NCBI GenBank assembly: GCA_018806915.1
Contig: JAGKQI010000026.1
Coordinates: forward strand, 496,001-560,000
Origin: Phytophthora colocasiae
Taxonomy: Eukaryota; Oomycota; Peronosporomycetes; Peronosporales; Peronosporaceae
Length of the DNA: 64,000 nucleotides
Direction of reading: 5' to 3'
Part shown: in pieces, positions 51,962 to 62,992 of the stretch
How the letters are laid out: every line of letters starts with the position of its first letter
Position numbering within the stretch: the stretch's first letter is position 1
Made by a program: the position numbers and the translations under genes
The notes under the pieces: model-generated
Database searches by the model: none
What the model was told of the DNA's origin: nothing
The model's input: the letters and a program-made list of their open reading frames with translations, nothing else

Positions 51962-52389
51962 ATGCAGCTCTTCATTCGATCGGTGCGTGGCTTTTCAGTA
52001 ATGGCAGCCACCCAGCACCTAACGTTCGTCGGTGTGTGCAGGATGCCGGACGCACTCTGACTGTAGCGGTACCAAACGCACGAGCCAAAGTGCAGGAGCT
52101 ACTGGAGCTCGTGGAAGCCAAGGAGCACGGTCTGCGAGCGCAGGGATACCTCAATTACGGTGGTGTGCCACTGCGAGCATCCCGGTCGCTGACGGACTAT
52201 GGGATCCAGAACCACGCTACGCTGGACTTGTCGCGGCGTCTGCACGGCGGCTGCTTCGGCTTCTCCATCATGTTGTGGATTATCATCTTTATCTGCTGCC
52301 TCATCAGTGTCTGCACCTGCGGGCTGTCGTTGCCAGTGGCGTTGTGTCTGCTGCCACCAGCTTTACTCTTACCGCTCTGCTGTCTGTGA
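51962..52389 (+). CDS. Ubiquitin-like protein with C-terminal hydrophobic, cysteine-rich tail
   Basis: A 21-base first exon (51962-51982, MQLFIRS) is joined across a 59-bp intron (GTGCGT...GTGCAG) to 52042-52389, giving 122 residues. The first about 77 residues look like a ubiquitin fold: MQLFIRSDAGRTLTVAV at the start, YLNYGGVPLRASRSLTDYGI for strands 3-5, and LDLSRRLHGG where ubiquitin ends LRLRGG. The next 45 residues are almost wholly hydrophobic with seven cysteines (CFGFSIMLWIIIFICCLISV and onward), enough for one or two membrane passes. It could be a membrane-anchored ubiquitin-like protein, or a precursor cut after GG. Lysines equivalent to those used for ubiquitin chains are mostly absent. 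Confidence 0.7.
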
Positions 52390-52731
52390 TTCGGATCTTT
52401 TGTAGACAAATTCTTGACGTCCATGTCCAGAGTAACAGAAAAGTAGGGAACGACAGCATTTTTTTTAAAAGTTCCAGCAGATAACTATCAACCAGGGCCT
52501 GAAGCAGACCAACACAAAAAGCAATAAAAAGTCACGTCTTCGTCTTCAAGTAGCAACCTGCTTTGATCCACTGCGAACCCCGTCAATTGGACTGGATGAA
52601 CGTGCGAATGCCGTATCCTGCTAACACCTGTCTGTATCTCTGTCTGTAGGTATCTTTCACCAGTCCGGAAGCCTGCATTTCATAGCTCAATAGCTCTGTA
52701 GTTGCTGCTGTATAGCTCCATCTTGCTGCAT
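52390..52731. other. Convergent intergenic region
   Basis: 3' flanks of the ubiquitin-like gene and SmD3. Nothing else was seen. Confidence 0.4.
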
Positions 52732-53097
52732 CTACTTGCGTGCGCCAGGACCTGTGCGTCTGCCTCCTTTACGGCCCTGCATCTTGCCACTCTTCTTCTT
52801 CTTGCTGTCCTCGTTCTTCTTGCTCAACGCCTGCACCTTGCCCAGCAGTGGGGAATTCTTGAGGATGTCCGGCAGAATCACCAGTTTAATCTGCGAGCCG
52901 CGTACGTACACGAGCTCGAGCTTGGACTTCTGACCGTCGCGCTGTGTGAGCACCACGTCGCTGAGCTGGCAGTTCATGCTGTCCTCGCTCTCCGTCAGGT
53001 GACCGCGGTACACCTCGCCGTTCTTGAGCTCAATAGTCACGGTACGGCCCTCACCTTCGTGCAGCAGCGAGATGGGCACCCCCACAGTCTTGGACAT
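52732..53097 (-). CDS. SNRPD3: Small nuclear ribonucleoprotein SmD3
   Basis: Core Sm-ring subunit of spliceosomal snRNPs. 121 residues in one exon. Sm1 motif region: HEGEGRTVTIELKNGEVYRG then HLTESEDSMNCQL. Sm2 region: YVRGSQIKLVILPDILKNSP, diagnostic for SmD3. The C-terminus is short, basic and Gly/Arg-containing (GRKGGRRTGPGARK). The frame is open upstream to 53184, but MSKTVGVPISLL at 53097 is the family start. Confidence 0.95.
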   Translation of the reverse strand: MSKTVGVPISLLHEGEGRTVTIELKNGEVYRGHLTESEDSMNCQLSDVVLTQRDGQKSKLELVYVRGSQIKLVILPDILKNSPLLGKVQALSKKNEDSKKKKSGKMQGRKGGRRTGPGARK

Positions 53098-53230
53098 GGT
53101 CGGTCGAAGTGTCGGCTGGCGGCTGGAGCTTGTCGTAAAGCTCCTATTTTTTATACCAATATATTGTGTTGTAATTAAATGCAATATATTTTGCTTTAAT
53201 TTGATGAAAATAATACGACACCATTCGCGC

Positions 53231-54219
53231 CCAGGTATTTGAAAGCATATGGTGTCAGGTATCAGACAGGTATTAGTCCAGGTATTGTCCGGGTATGAAA
53301 ATTGAAATAACTTACCGGGTTTTATTTTTTTCTTACGGTTTTTCTAACCGCCATTCAGCCACTCATTCCAGAAAGCATCGGGGACGATACGTGGCAAGCA
53401 TGGCGCGCACCCACAAGACGGCTTACATCAAGCAACGCATGGCGGAAGAAGCGAGGGAGGAGGAAGAAGCTGGGGAATGGATACGTGCGGCCCGGACGAG
53501 GTCCGAAAAGTCCGCTGTGTTGGCGAAGGTAGCGGAATAACGGAATGCACGCAGTAAAGAAGAAGTGGTGGGGGCCGACGCGGTGGAGTCCTACGATGAA
53601 GCCGCTGGGGAGGAGGAGTCCGACGGCGAAAACGCCGAGGAGAGTGAGGAAGAGGACGCTGGAGAGGAGAGGCGTGAGGGAGAAGATGCTTGAGAAGAGG
53701 AACGTGACGATAGAGTCCGTATCAGCAGGAAACGTACGGCGTCTGACCTGGAAGAAGAGGCGGTGGTGGCAGTACCTACGTTTTCAGTAGGCCAACGCAG
53801 CTGGGCACTTTTTGAGACTGCTCTCAAAGTATACATGACCGAGACAAGGCAAGTTCCTGTCGTGAAGGAGAATATTAACGTCCAGCGGCGCAATAATACC
53901 CTGCGTGGGCAACAACAGTGTATTACTTTGTCCGTAGATACAACTACCAACTAGTTGCGATAGATCAGTTTGGGCGTGGGCGAACGAGCATTGGATAAAA
54001 GCACACCACCACACTCCAACTCCTTTCTCATCACTTTGCCATTTGTCGACGTCATGCACGCATGAATATTCCAGGTATACAACCTGGAAAAAACCTGTTT
54101 CCGTAAGATAAAAGTAAATTACACTATCTTTTATGCATATTTTGATACCTGGAGAATCCCTGGCAACAAACCTGGAGAATATCTGTTGAGTGTAAACCCT
54201 AACCCTCCTAAATACCTGG
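53231..54219 (+). mobile_element. Small element with inverted CCAGGTATTT ends and a broken acidic ORF
   Basis: The left end (53231-53240) reads CCAGGTATTT and three further CAGGTAT copies follow within 60 bases. The right end carries AAATACCTGG (54210-54219) and other ATACCTGG copies. Inside, the plus strand encodes a broken protein: MARTHKTAYIKQRMAEEARE, an acidic Glu-rich stretch after a stop, then FSVGQRSWALFETALKVYM, which resembles the N-terminal zinc-finger-associated region of Mutator-type transposases in oomycetes. I read it as a degenerate DNA transposon of about 1 kb. Confidence 0.45.
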
Positions 54220-54479
54220 ACGGGAGAGCCGTCCAAAATAATACCCCCTCAAATTATGGGCTTGTGCTTATATCGCGGTGGTGTGATCGCTACATGCGTT
54301 ACCCCGCTACACGGTGGGCTCGTTACCATGTCTTGTATACATCTAGAGTTTCGCTGTCAATTCGCGCTGGCTGGTAGAATTCCCCGTTCATCACTGGAGT
54401 CAAACTATAATCGATCTTCAAAGGTCGTAGAGTACTATCAATGATAGTACTCTATCAAGTTATGTTCTGAAGACTTCCT

Positions 54480-54861
54480 TTATGGAATGGATTGATGGGG
54501 ACGTCAACATTGTGGAGCTGCCAACCAGAAACGTGGTGGACAACCCCTGGAATGCTAGATTGGAAGGCGCAGAAGTGGGCTGGGATTTGTAGTGTACGCT
54601 TTGTTTTGTACGTGGCAGTCACGGACAAGTTGGCAACGTATTGTTCGACCTCCAGCTAGACGTCTCCGAGTTTATCGAGTTGAGATTGAGAATCTGAATC
54701 AGGACCCAGTGTCCATTGTTGCCCCAAGGACAGAGGTTCGTTTCGACGCCCGTGCGCTTCTGGGCTTGCAAACAGGTGATCCTCTTCCCCGAGATCCTCC
54801 TACACCGAGTGGTGCTGTATTCCCAGATCCACTAGTTGTGGTTGTCGATGCTCGACGGTAA
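54480..54861 (+). other. Unrecognised short coding fragments
   Basis: Two short frames lie end to end: 54480-54593 (MEWIDGDVNIVELPTRNVVD and onward) and 54592-54861 (VYRVEIENLNQDPVSIV, RFDARALLGL). They lie between two transposon remnants and may be pieces of one degraded gene. I cannot identify it. Confidence 0.3.
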
Positions 54862-55058
54862 TTTCGGAAGATTTTATTTTGGATCGTATACTGAACTGAT
54901 CAGGTTAACGATCTGGATTGCGGGTCTGAAATGTGAACAGGTGCCTTTTGAACGAAAAAACAATTTAAAGTGCGGAAGTTGATGCATTATGGAACCGTGC
55001 TAGTGGCTACCTAACAAGTCCTAAAGTGTGGCGCTAGTGACTGGGTGACAATCCGTCG

Positions 55059-56452
55059 TTAGTGGAACAAGCTCTTCAAGCTCGTCATTGTCACTGTCGA
55101 TGTCGGTAGGAATGCTGACTCGCGTGGAACTCGACGCGCGCGCCCACGTGGAACATCAGCAACACGACGCACGTACTCTTGCGAAATTGTCTTTATCACT
55201 GTCACGAATGTTGCCATCGAGGGATGCGGTGTCGGAAATCGGCTATTTAGCTCGCGGTTAAATCGCTCGAGGGGATTATTGGTTCTTGCAATCAGCTCGT
55301 TGTCCAGCCCGAATACGTTCCAGACATCGACTGAATATTGCTCAAGCCACGTGCGGTTAAAGTACCCCCAAAACTCCCTCCATTTAGCTGTAGAATAGAT
55401 CACTTCAGCAGCAGTGCACCATTGTTTGATCTCACGCTTTACCCACTTGATACCTCTTTCGACTTGATCGTGCTCGATCACGGTCAGTGTACACACACAC
55501 CACCCGTCATAGCAATTAAACACTCTTCATCTGGTATTGCGTATCGCTTCATCGCGGGGCGAAGTGCCTGCTTCATATGAAACAGACACCCCAAAACAAT
55601 GGCGTTTGGCAATTGCGTATGTAGTAAGTCCATCAAAGCTGCTTCGAAGTCACAGACAATCTCCGCTGGCTCAAGCTGCTGGTCCGTTGCTTGAACAACG
55701 AAGTGGATCGTATCCCAGTAACAATCGCCACTGCGTGAGGTGCTCAAAACGTAAAATACAGGAACAAATACTCCTGAAGCGCAGTCGTGCACCACATTGC
55801 GTGTATCCTGTAGGGACACAACGGAAGGTACCGTTGACGAATAGTGTCGTGCCATGGTAGCGTAAGAGCGATACTAAGGCAGGATGAGCCCAACCTAGAA
55901 TTCGCTTAGGCTTACTCAAATTCTCACGGTTTGGTGTAACGCAGTGGAATTGAAAGAACGGTACTGCCTCGTCGAGCGGTGGGATCTCGATTGATCCGCG
56001 CACGTTACCTGAGTAATGCTGGTTTCTAGCGTGGTGCACACGTCGAATAACTTGCTGCTCCGACAGGCCGCGAACTACGTTAGGGTTTGTCGTTGAGTAG
56101 AATTGACGTCTTAACTCTTCCCAAGCTTGCCTCACAGGCCATGCAACGTGATCAATCGCTAAAACATCTGCTAGGGCTTTCATTTTCGCTTCAACATTGA
56201 CGACTGAGCTCGTTACGTCTCGGTCACGGCATGTGTGGCACCGTACGGTGGAGTAACCCATAGAAGCAACCGTGAATTCCAACTTGCCACGACATCCTGC
56301 TCGAAACTTGGAGCAGCGATAGACAATCTTTCTGGAAGACGACCATGCCTTGCCCGAGTGTACTTGTACCCCTTGTAAACGCACGTGGTACGCTCAGCAC
56401 GCCTGGGAGTATTGCTACTTCCACCTACACCTTGTTCAGATCCTAGTGCCAT
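55059..56452 (-). pseudogene. Mutator-like (MULE) transposase 2, frameshifted
   Basis: Parts in order on the minus strand: a zinc-binding N-terminus (YKGYKYTRARHG, then KIVYRCSKFRAGCRGKLEFT in another frame), then RILGWAHPALVSLL and the DDE core split over frames. FVNGTFRCVPTGYTQ holds the first-Asp region, where Asp is replaced by Asn in this copy. CDFEAALMDLLHTQLPNA (second D), GCLFHMKQALRP and ARTNNPLERFNRELNSRF (E) follow. At least two frameshifts separate the pieces. It differs in sequence from the MULE at 25.7 kb, so it is a separate family. Confidence 0.8.
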
Positions 56453-56741
56453 GTGTTCGTGGGTAACATCCGTCCATGGCTCAATAAGATCTCCTTGGTT
56501 GACTCGGTCATTGTTGTCGTCGTCACCAACATCTTACGATCGCTGTGAGAAGCCACGGCACCCGTCTGCTCGACCTCAGCCGCGGCACTACCGCCCCATT
56601 CCAGCATGTTACTTCAGTTGAGCCTCTTGATACAACTTCCAGACTGATGGAGCAACCGAGTTCCTCTCCACTGAACACTCCGAGAGAAAAAAGAAGAAGC
56701 GTCTGCACTCCGCCACTAGTTTTCACATCCCTATTCTGATC

Positions 56742-57600
56742 ATACCTGAGGTATGCATCCGATCATAAAACTGTTCAGTTCCGTATACGATCCATTTGAG
56801 AGGTAACCGGTCAGCTCTGTCGTCTCCTTTTTTAAAAAGTACGGCAACCGAGGAATAGCGTTGGTGGGGTAGTTACATTCCACGTTCCAGCTGGTAGGAA
56901 AACACTATCCGCAAAATATCTCCAAACGTTTCTGGATCTAGCTGATAAAACGCTGTCGTAAATCCATCAGGGTCAGGGGCAGAGTGGTCGCGTCGAATTG
57001 ACGATGCAAACTCGTCTCTTGTGAAATCTTTTTCGAGACTTTTAGATGCGTCTGGAGTAAGTTCGTGATTAATCGTGTCCAACAACCGTTCTTGAGCAAC
57101 CCTGTCAATTACTTCGTGTTGCTGCGAATATTCCCGATCGGCGAATATTCTACCCCAGTGTTGTTGAAACCCTTTCGTGATATCAGCAGGATCAGTCGAG
57201 ACTGTACCATCAATCTGACGGATAGTTCTTAAAGGCGTCTTACTAAGTTCAAATCGAGGTGCACGAAAGAAGAGCTTTGAGCTTTTCTCCCCTTCAGTGA
57301 CAGTTCGTTCAAATCCGACCTTTTTGTCGGAAGGTATCTCATTCTTCTTGACACTTATCAAGGCATTTTTTGTAAAATAATAATCGATACTGGTTTGGTC
57401 ATTTGCTCCATCCTGGGCTACTACATTTGCACATTCTTCTAGATGATCACGTGCTGCTTAACGCTCTGCGTATGTTGCGGAACGCAAGTTTCGTTGACAC
57501 CTCTACAGATAGCATTTCATCTTGTCCTTCCAGACTTTCCACACTATTCCAGCGTTTGTTGACTCTCGTAAAACAGGAAGGGGCGCTTTGGCATCATCAA
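56742..57600 (-). pseudogene. LINE-type (non-LTR) retrotransposon fragment, 5' part of RT
   Basis: The main frame (57361-56873) has FERTVTEGEKSSKLFFRAP, GRIFADREYSQQHEVID and the LINE reverse-transcriptase entry motif SAPDPDGFTTAFYQL, ending FSYQLERGM. After a stop the family sequence continues as PHQRYSSVAVLFKKGD and then fades near 56745. Upstream, WKVWKDKMKCYL and HLEECANVVAQDG extend it to about 57600 in broken frames. No catalytic YxDD remains, so it is a dead fragment. Confidence 0.75.
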
Positions 57601-57626
57601 TAATATCATCCCGTAATTTGGGAATA

Positions 57627-57887
57627 TGTGGTGCTCACGGATTGGGAGCTGGAACTCCCGCGAAGTCAACGTGTATTGAATTCAGGTGTTGCCGGTAAAT
57701 AACAAAGTAATGTCTTAACTACTCTGCAAGGACGATCTCGCCTACCGTAGTGGCAGTCCATGGAGAAGCGTCCTTGATCTGTTGAACAGTATCATCTACA
57801 GTTGCATGCTTCAGTCGTCGCGATCTGCTTAACTATGTCTGCTCGAATAGAGTATCCAGTCATGGGTTGGAGAAGCTGGGTACATGC
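57627..57887 (+). repeat. 261-bp inverted repeat, left copy
   Basis: Nearly identical to the reverse complement of 61623-61883, same length with no gaps and roughly 15 substitutions. Both flanks diverge immediately. In the right copy the segment merges into retrotransposon pol (RT region). Confidence 0.85.
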
Positions 57888-58117
57888 ATGCCATCATCAC
57901 ACTGCCTCCCAAGCTTTCCAGCTGCTTGCAGTGGTCGCGCGTTATATTGTGAGTTCTACTCAAAACTGGATTGATCGATTGGTTAATCGCTTACGATCAA
58001 TGACCCACGCAATCGTTCAGCCGATCATAAATCATAAGGAAACATTACCGAAGATAGGTTTCAATTGCGCGCTGCAAAGCAGAGCGCACCAGCAACTTTT
58101 CCTGCATCAGCACGGCA

Positions 58118-58540
58118 ATGGATCCTCAGTCTCACGTGTCGCTTGGGACCGCAAGAGGCTTTCGATCAGCTGACACTTCGCCGGCGAATGGTGCGCGGAA
58201 TGGCGCTCGCACGCGTGCATCGCCACATCCAGCTCGTGTATCGCCGTACCCTGAGCGCATTCGAACACCAACGGGAACACCACCACCTCCAGGACCAATA
58301 CGACGGCGGACACCACCAGCAGAAACTGCCAGTGCACGCTCGAATCCAATTCCAGCGCCATCTACATCTCAACAGCCTACTCTCGGGGCAGCAAGGTCAC
58401 CTGCAGCGTCAAGTGGAGCTAGGCGTTCTCCGTTCCCTAGTACAGATAGTCAACCGCGGACTCCAAGTTCAACACCATGCCGAGCGTCACCCCGAGCTTC
58501 ATCGCCTATTGGTAGAACCAAGATTGTAGAAGCCGTTTAA
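58118..58540 (+). other. Proline-rich open frame, possibly a gag N-terminus
   Basis: 140 codons of low-complexity Pro/Arg/Ser/Ala (e.g. PERIRTPTGTPPPPGPIRRR), starting at an ATG and ending with a stop. Composition resembles disordered gag N-termini of retrotransposons. An overlapping frame lacks any domain. It lies in transposon-rich surroundings. Confidence 0.3.
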
Positions 58541-59304
58541 GCAGTGAAGTGCCGTGTTGGGATGCGCATGTTGCTTGGTTACGGCGTCCTCCATGCTTCT
58601 GATGTGATCTAGCCTACAGTGTTGCACCATAAGGCTAGTAGCGTCAATAACACATCAATAAGATGAACTAGTTAAATAGAAGTGTGTGGATGGTATGCCT
58701 TGATAATAAAAGCGCTCACCTGGTTACAGAGAGCGCCGCTACGGTACCGCAGAAGTTGATGCGTACGCACTGGTTGTCCCGCGCTCTGCTTGAAGAGCTT
58801 TAATGGAAAGCTGCTACTAGTAGATTTTGACCAATCACATCGAGCCGTTGATTGGACTGGCGATTGACCAATCACCCTTGATGCCCAATTTTGATTGGAA
58901 TTGACAAAAATACCGTTATTAATATGCAGCCTCTTTTCCGTTCGTCCAATTGCGTGTCTCGTCACATGTATTGCGCAGCCGGTACATCAACTTCTAACAC
59001 GTTGCAGTGTTACAGGTCATTTTTGCAAAGATTTGCAACTCTTGACACCCAGCCAATGAGAACGCTCAGATTCGAATTTCAGCCAATCAGGAGTCTTGGA
59101 ATCTTGAAAGTCATCGTACGGAGCAGATATCTTTGTGATTGACCCCAAACCCCGTTATCCTCTGTAGTGCAGTACTGAACACGTTGTCCATTGGTCACAT
59201 AACTTCTTCGTCTCGACAGAGGTTCATAGACGCAAATCCTCCAAGCTAGATCATCAGCTTTGGAATGAAGTCGCCATAACTCTGCTTCTAGTTCACTTGG
59301 CGCG
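58541..59304. other. Region rich in CCAAT/ATTGG motifs, possible LTR remnant
   Basis: At least six CCAATCA/TTGATTGG-type pentamers on both strands occur between 58820 and 59100. It borders the 3' side of the pol pseudogene on the minus strand, where an LTR would be expected. No LTR ends could be proven. Confidence 0.3.
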
Positions 59305-61708
59305 TTACCGCTGCTCGGAATCGATAGCACGGGTCACGGCGCGTAGGAATTGGTCGTCATCAGCATCATTCGCGTACTGTAACAGAAGTTGTGGTACATC
59401 TTTTCCAATCGTTTCCAGAGGCTCCCAGGAGTTCTCAATAGCTTCGAGTCCGGCCCACTGCACTTGAACCTCATAGGCGTTCATGTTAGCATTAATTCGG
59501 TGCCCTACAAGCGCTTCTAAAACCAGCAGTGTCCCCTGAGAGGCGACGTGGTCCTGCAGCTCTTCACTGACGTCCAGAGATTCATTTGTGTATAGTTTTA
59601 GGCGAGATGGGTGCACGTCCATCGTGGTCCCAGTTATCAAATGCTCCAAAGTAAAGTAGTAGATAGCGCTGTCGACAACACGATAAGGACCGACCCACAT
59701 CACTCGTAGCTTGTTTGCATGAAGCTTCTCGTCGACGCGTGAACATAGCACGTAGTCACCAACCGAGAAGTTGATCTGCTGGTGGTAGTGTGGTCGTGCC
59801 CTGTATTGTTCAGCCTGCTGAGTACGCTTGTCCTTCACAGCTTTGTGCCTCACCTCAACTGGCGCTCTCAAATTGGTGAGTCGCTGTTCAGTCCCACGTC
59901 GTGGATCAGTAAGAGTAGCCACACGCCCTCTCCCCTCTGGGAAAAATACAGTGTCCAAAGCACTGGGACATGGAAGTCCGGTAAAGAGCTCAATCGGGGC
60001 TTTGTTAACCAGCGACGGCACAGGTGAATAATTGATGCTCGACTGGATCAAAGGTAGGAAATACGGCCAATCGTGTACACTCACTCGAAATTCCAAAGCC
60101 AAAGCCTACAGAACTTGCAAGATGTCGCGGTTAACCCGTTCCACTGAACCATTTTTCCATGGCGAGTACGCCAGTATGAATTTCTGTCGCCCTTTTAGTC
60201 GTCGGTTCAATTCAGCGATCACCTCACTCTTAAAGTGCGACCCTAAGTCGCTAACCCACGTAGTTGGTACTCCGTAGCGGCTGTACCAGTCTAAGATAAT
60301 AGTTGCTGCCGCTGCTGACGTCGGTACATCACATGCCACGAGTTCCACAAAATGAGTAGCTTCATCCTTAAGGACCAACACATAGCGAGACGACCCGAAC
60401 GATTCTCCAAGTGTCAGGAAGTCCCAATGCAGTGTTTCATTACGCTCGAATGTGTGGTGCGTCTCGCTGAAAGGGCGAGGAATCACAACGCCACCTTTAA
60501 CATGTAGGCAGAGCAGGCACTTCATACAGAATGCACGTACAATCCCACTAAGACCATCCAAGTAGAACAACCGGCGAATGTGGTTCTCCATCACATTCAT
60601 GCCGCGGTGTCCACTGCTTCCACAATGAGCGATAATCAATAGTCGCTGTACCAGTTCAACCGCTTGAGACGGTATCCAAATCAAACTATCCACTGACCAC
60701 AATTCGTCACAACCCAGCGTTGCACCCGATTGTGCCTCGTAAAGTATCTGCACGCTGCCAATTTCATCAACTGTCGTCCATACGAAGTCATCTTTGTCCA
60801 GTGGACGTAGTGGTGTTGGACCAGTGGCAGCCTTATCATTCGTCACCGCATCCCTATCACGTTTTCGGCTCTTCCTCGTGAAGCGTTTGGCCGAATGGAT
60901 CCTCGCTGCAGGTTGCGGCTGCCCACCCCACCTCGAAATAAGGTCGGCCCACACGTTGTGCACTCCTTCAATGTGCTCAATAGTGTAGCGATACTCTTGT
61001 AATTTGGTAGACCATCGTAGCAACTTGCCTCGTACATGACGTTTCATTTCCTTGTTCGGCGAGAACAGGTATATGATGTTCCGATGGTCGCAATAGAGGC
61101 GAAAACCTTGTGGACGCAGCAGTAGATATTCTAGCTTCTCGCATGCGTGCACAATCGGGTACGACTCCTTTTCGATGACGCTCCAATTAAGCTCTGATCC
61201 CGTAAAACTGCCACCCGTACAGTCGAGTAGTTCGTGGTGCTGTTCTTGGATGGGTACATTTGGTTGCCAGTGTTCAACTTGTGACACAACTAGCCCCCAG
61301 CCGGAATCGGCAGCGTCAGATAGCACACAGAGTTCCTTGTTGGATCCGGGTAGGCTAGCATTGCCGAATGTCCAAGCAGATCCTTAACCGCTTCAAACGC
61401 CACAACTTCATCCGGAGTCAGTGTTATCTGGACCCCAGCCGCTGCTCGCTTAGTTCGTTTCGTCCCCGCAAGAGCTTGGTCAAGGCGTTCTTGTAGTGGT
61501 CGAGAAACTCGTGCATAGTCCACCAGACCAGCGCGCATCCAATTACTCGCACATAAAAAATGCTGTAGCTCGGCCACAGTTGTCGGCGTTGGCATCTCTC
61601 GCAGTGCCCGGATGCGTTCAGGGCATGTACCCAGCTTCTCCAACCCATGACTGGATACTCTATTCGAGCAGGCATAGTTAAGCCGATCGCAACGACTAAA
61701 GCATGCAA
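59305..61708 (-). pseudogene. pol: Ty3/gypsy pol with chromodomain (RT end, RNase H, integrase, chromodomain), broken
   Basis: On the minus strand the order is the end of RT (RIRALREMPTPTTVAELQHF, CASNWMRAGLVDYARVSRPL), RNase H (LSDAADSGWGLVVSQ, LYCDHRNIIYLF), the integrase zinc finger (HCGSSGHRGMNVMENHI, CMKCLLC) and the integrase core (LHWDFLTLGES, WVSDLGSHFKSEVI, SPWKNGSVERVN: D, D, E). A C-terminal chromodomain follows (LVGHRINANMNAYEVQVQWA, ENSWEPL). Defects are a 1-base frameshift near 61310 and an in-frame TAG at 60106-60108. Its 5' half (gag, protease, most of RT) is missing here. The same family's 5' half is found on the opposite strand at 61.9-63.7 kb. Confidence 0.85.
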
Positions 61709-61883
61709 CTGTAGAGGATACTGTTCAACAGATCAAGGATGCTTCTCCCTGGACTACCACTACGGTAGGCGGGATCGTCCTTGCAGAGTAGTTAAGACAT
61801 TACTTTGTTATTTACCGGCAACACCTGAATTCAATACACGTTGACTTCGCGGGAGTTCCAGCTCCCAATCCGTGAGCACCACA
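61623..61883 (-). repeat. 261-bp inverted repeat, right copy
   Basis: Reverse-complement partner of 57627-57887. It joins the pol pseudogene on its left to the gag-side sequence of the opposite-strand copy on its right. Confidence 0.85.
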
Positions 61884-61912
61884 AAGTTAACTTTAGTATC
61901 GTGCAAGAAGCG

Positions 61913-62992
61913 ATGCAAGCCCGTAGTGGGCGTCCTAGCCAAAGTGACCAGAGCTCGTCGCAATGTATGATGAACACTGCAACCACTCCGACGGCATCGG
62001 GTATAATCACGACTGCACCGTCGGGGAATGGCAACCAGGTCCCGGTGACGGCTATCTCGATCATGCCACCGTACATTACGGACGTTTCGCACCCCGCGTT
62101 GGTTAAATGGAAACGAGAGCGACAGGAGTATGAAGAGGCGATTGGGGCGCGTTGCGCCGCCACCGGAGAAGACAAGGCGAAAGCGCTGAGAAGCGTGAAG
62201 AACTGCTTTAATCGACAATTGCTGTCTACTGATGCAAACTGGAGTGGGATACAACCGTTGAGGCGGTTACAGAGGGTCGCACCATCTCTGAGTTAGACAA
62301 GATCATTGGAAACGTCATGAATGACGCGATCGTTGACATCGGAGCCGTCTTTAACGCGAACTCGAAAACGGACCTTCGGGAACGCGACGTGAAGGCCCGA
62401 GTTATCAATTATTTCATGCGTTGTGACGAGATTGTGCTTGAGCATGGCTTATCAAGCACCTTTGCACCGGCGACTGGTATCAAAGAGAAATGTTGGCTGC
62501 TTTGTCAACACCTTGAGTCAGTAGATCTCCGTGAAGCTGTTGATGTCCATCAGCGTGTCATTGACGCTTCCAGCAAGGCCGATGAACAGGCGCTCGACTT
62601 GTTGATGAAGGAAAAGGCGCTTGAGCAGGATGGCGAAGCGCAAGAAACAAACTCCGGCAAATGCAACTGGAGGAAAATCCCAGCTCCCGTCGTCAAGAAA
62701 ACGAGATGCCTCCACTAAAGAGCCCCAAGGACAGTCTCGCACAGTGGCAGACTCGAAGACCACCGCAAAGACGCCTGCCAAAGCAAACTCGAAACCCAGG
62801 ACCGGCTGCTTTCATTGTGGTAAGGACCACTGGCTCAGCCGGTGCCCTGACCTTGATGAAGCTGGCAAAGAGGCACTTTTGGCAGCGAGAAAGACCAAGC
62901 ATCAGGAGCAGAGAAGCGCCTTCGATCGAAACGTGTCGATGGTAGCATCAACACTAACGCCGACACAGACGATGCCCGCCGTCCGAGTGTGA
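61913..62992 (+). pseudogene. gag: gypsy gag, frameshifted
   Basis: From ATG 61913 the N-terminus is Ser/Thr-rich, then ITDVSHPALVKWKRERQEYE, a typical oomycete gag segment. After a frame change comes DLRERDVKARVINYFMRCDE, then a second change leads to a single zinc knuckle CFHCGKDHWLSRC. Three frames are needed, so it is dead. Orientation is opposite to the pol pseudogene on its left. Confidence 0.75.

Noticed and set aside
54480..54861. Crinkler C-terminal fragment
   Set aside because: The VNIVELPTRNVV string is only faintly reminiscent of effector-like domains and no N-terminal hallmark is nearby; left as unrecognised.
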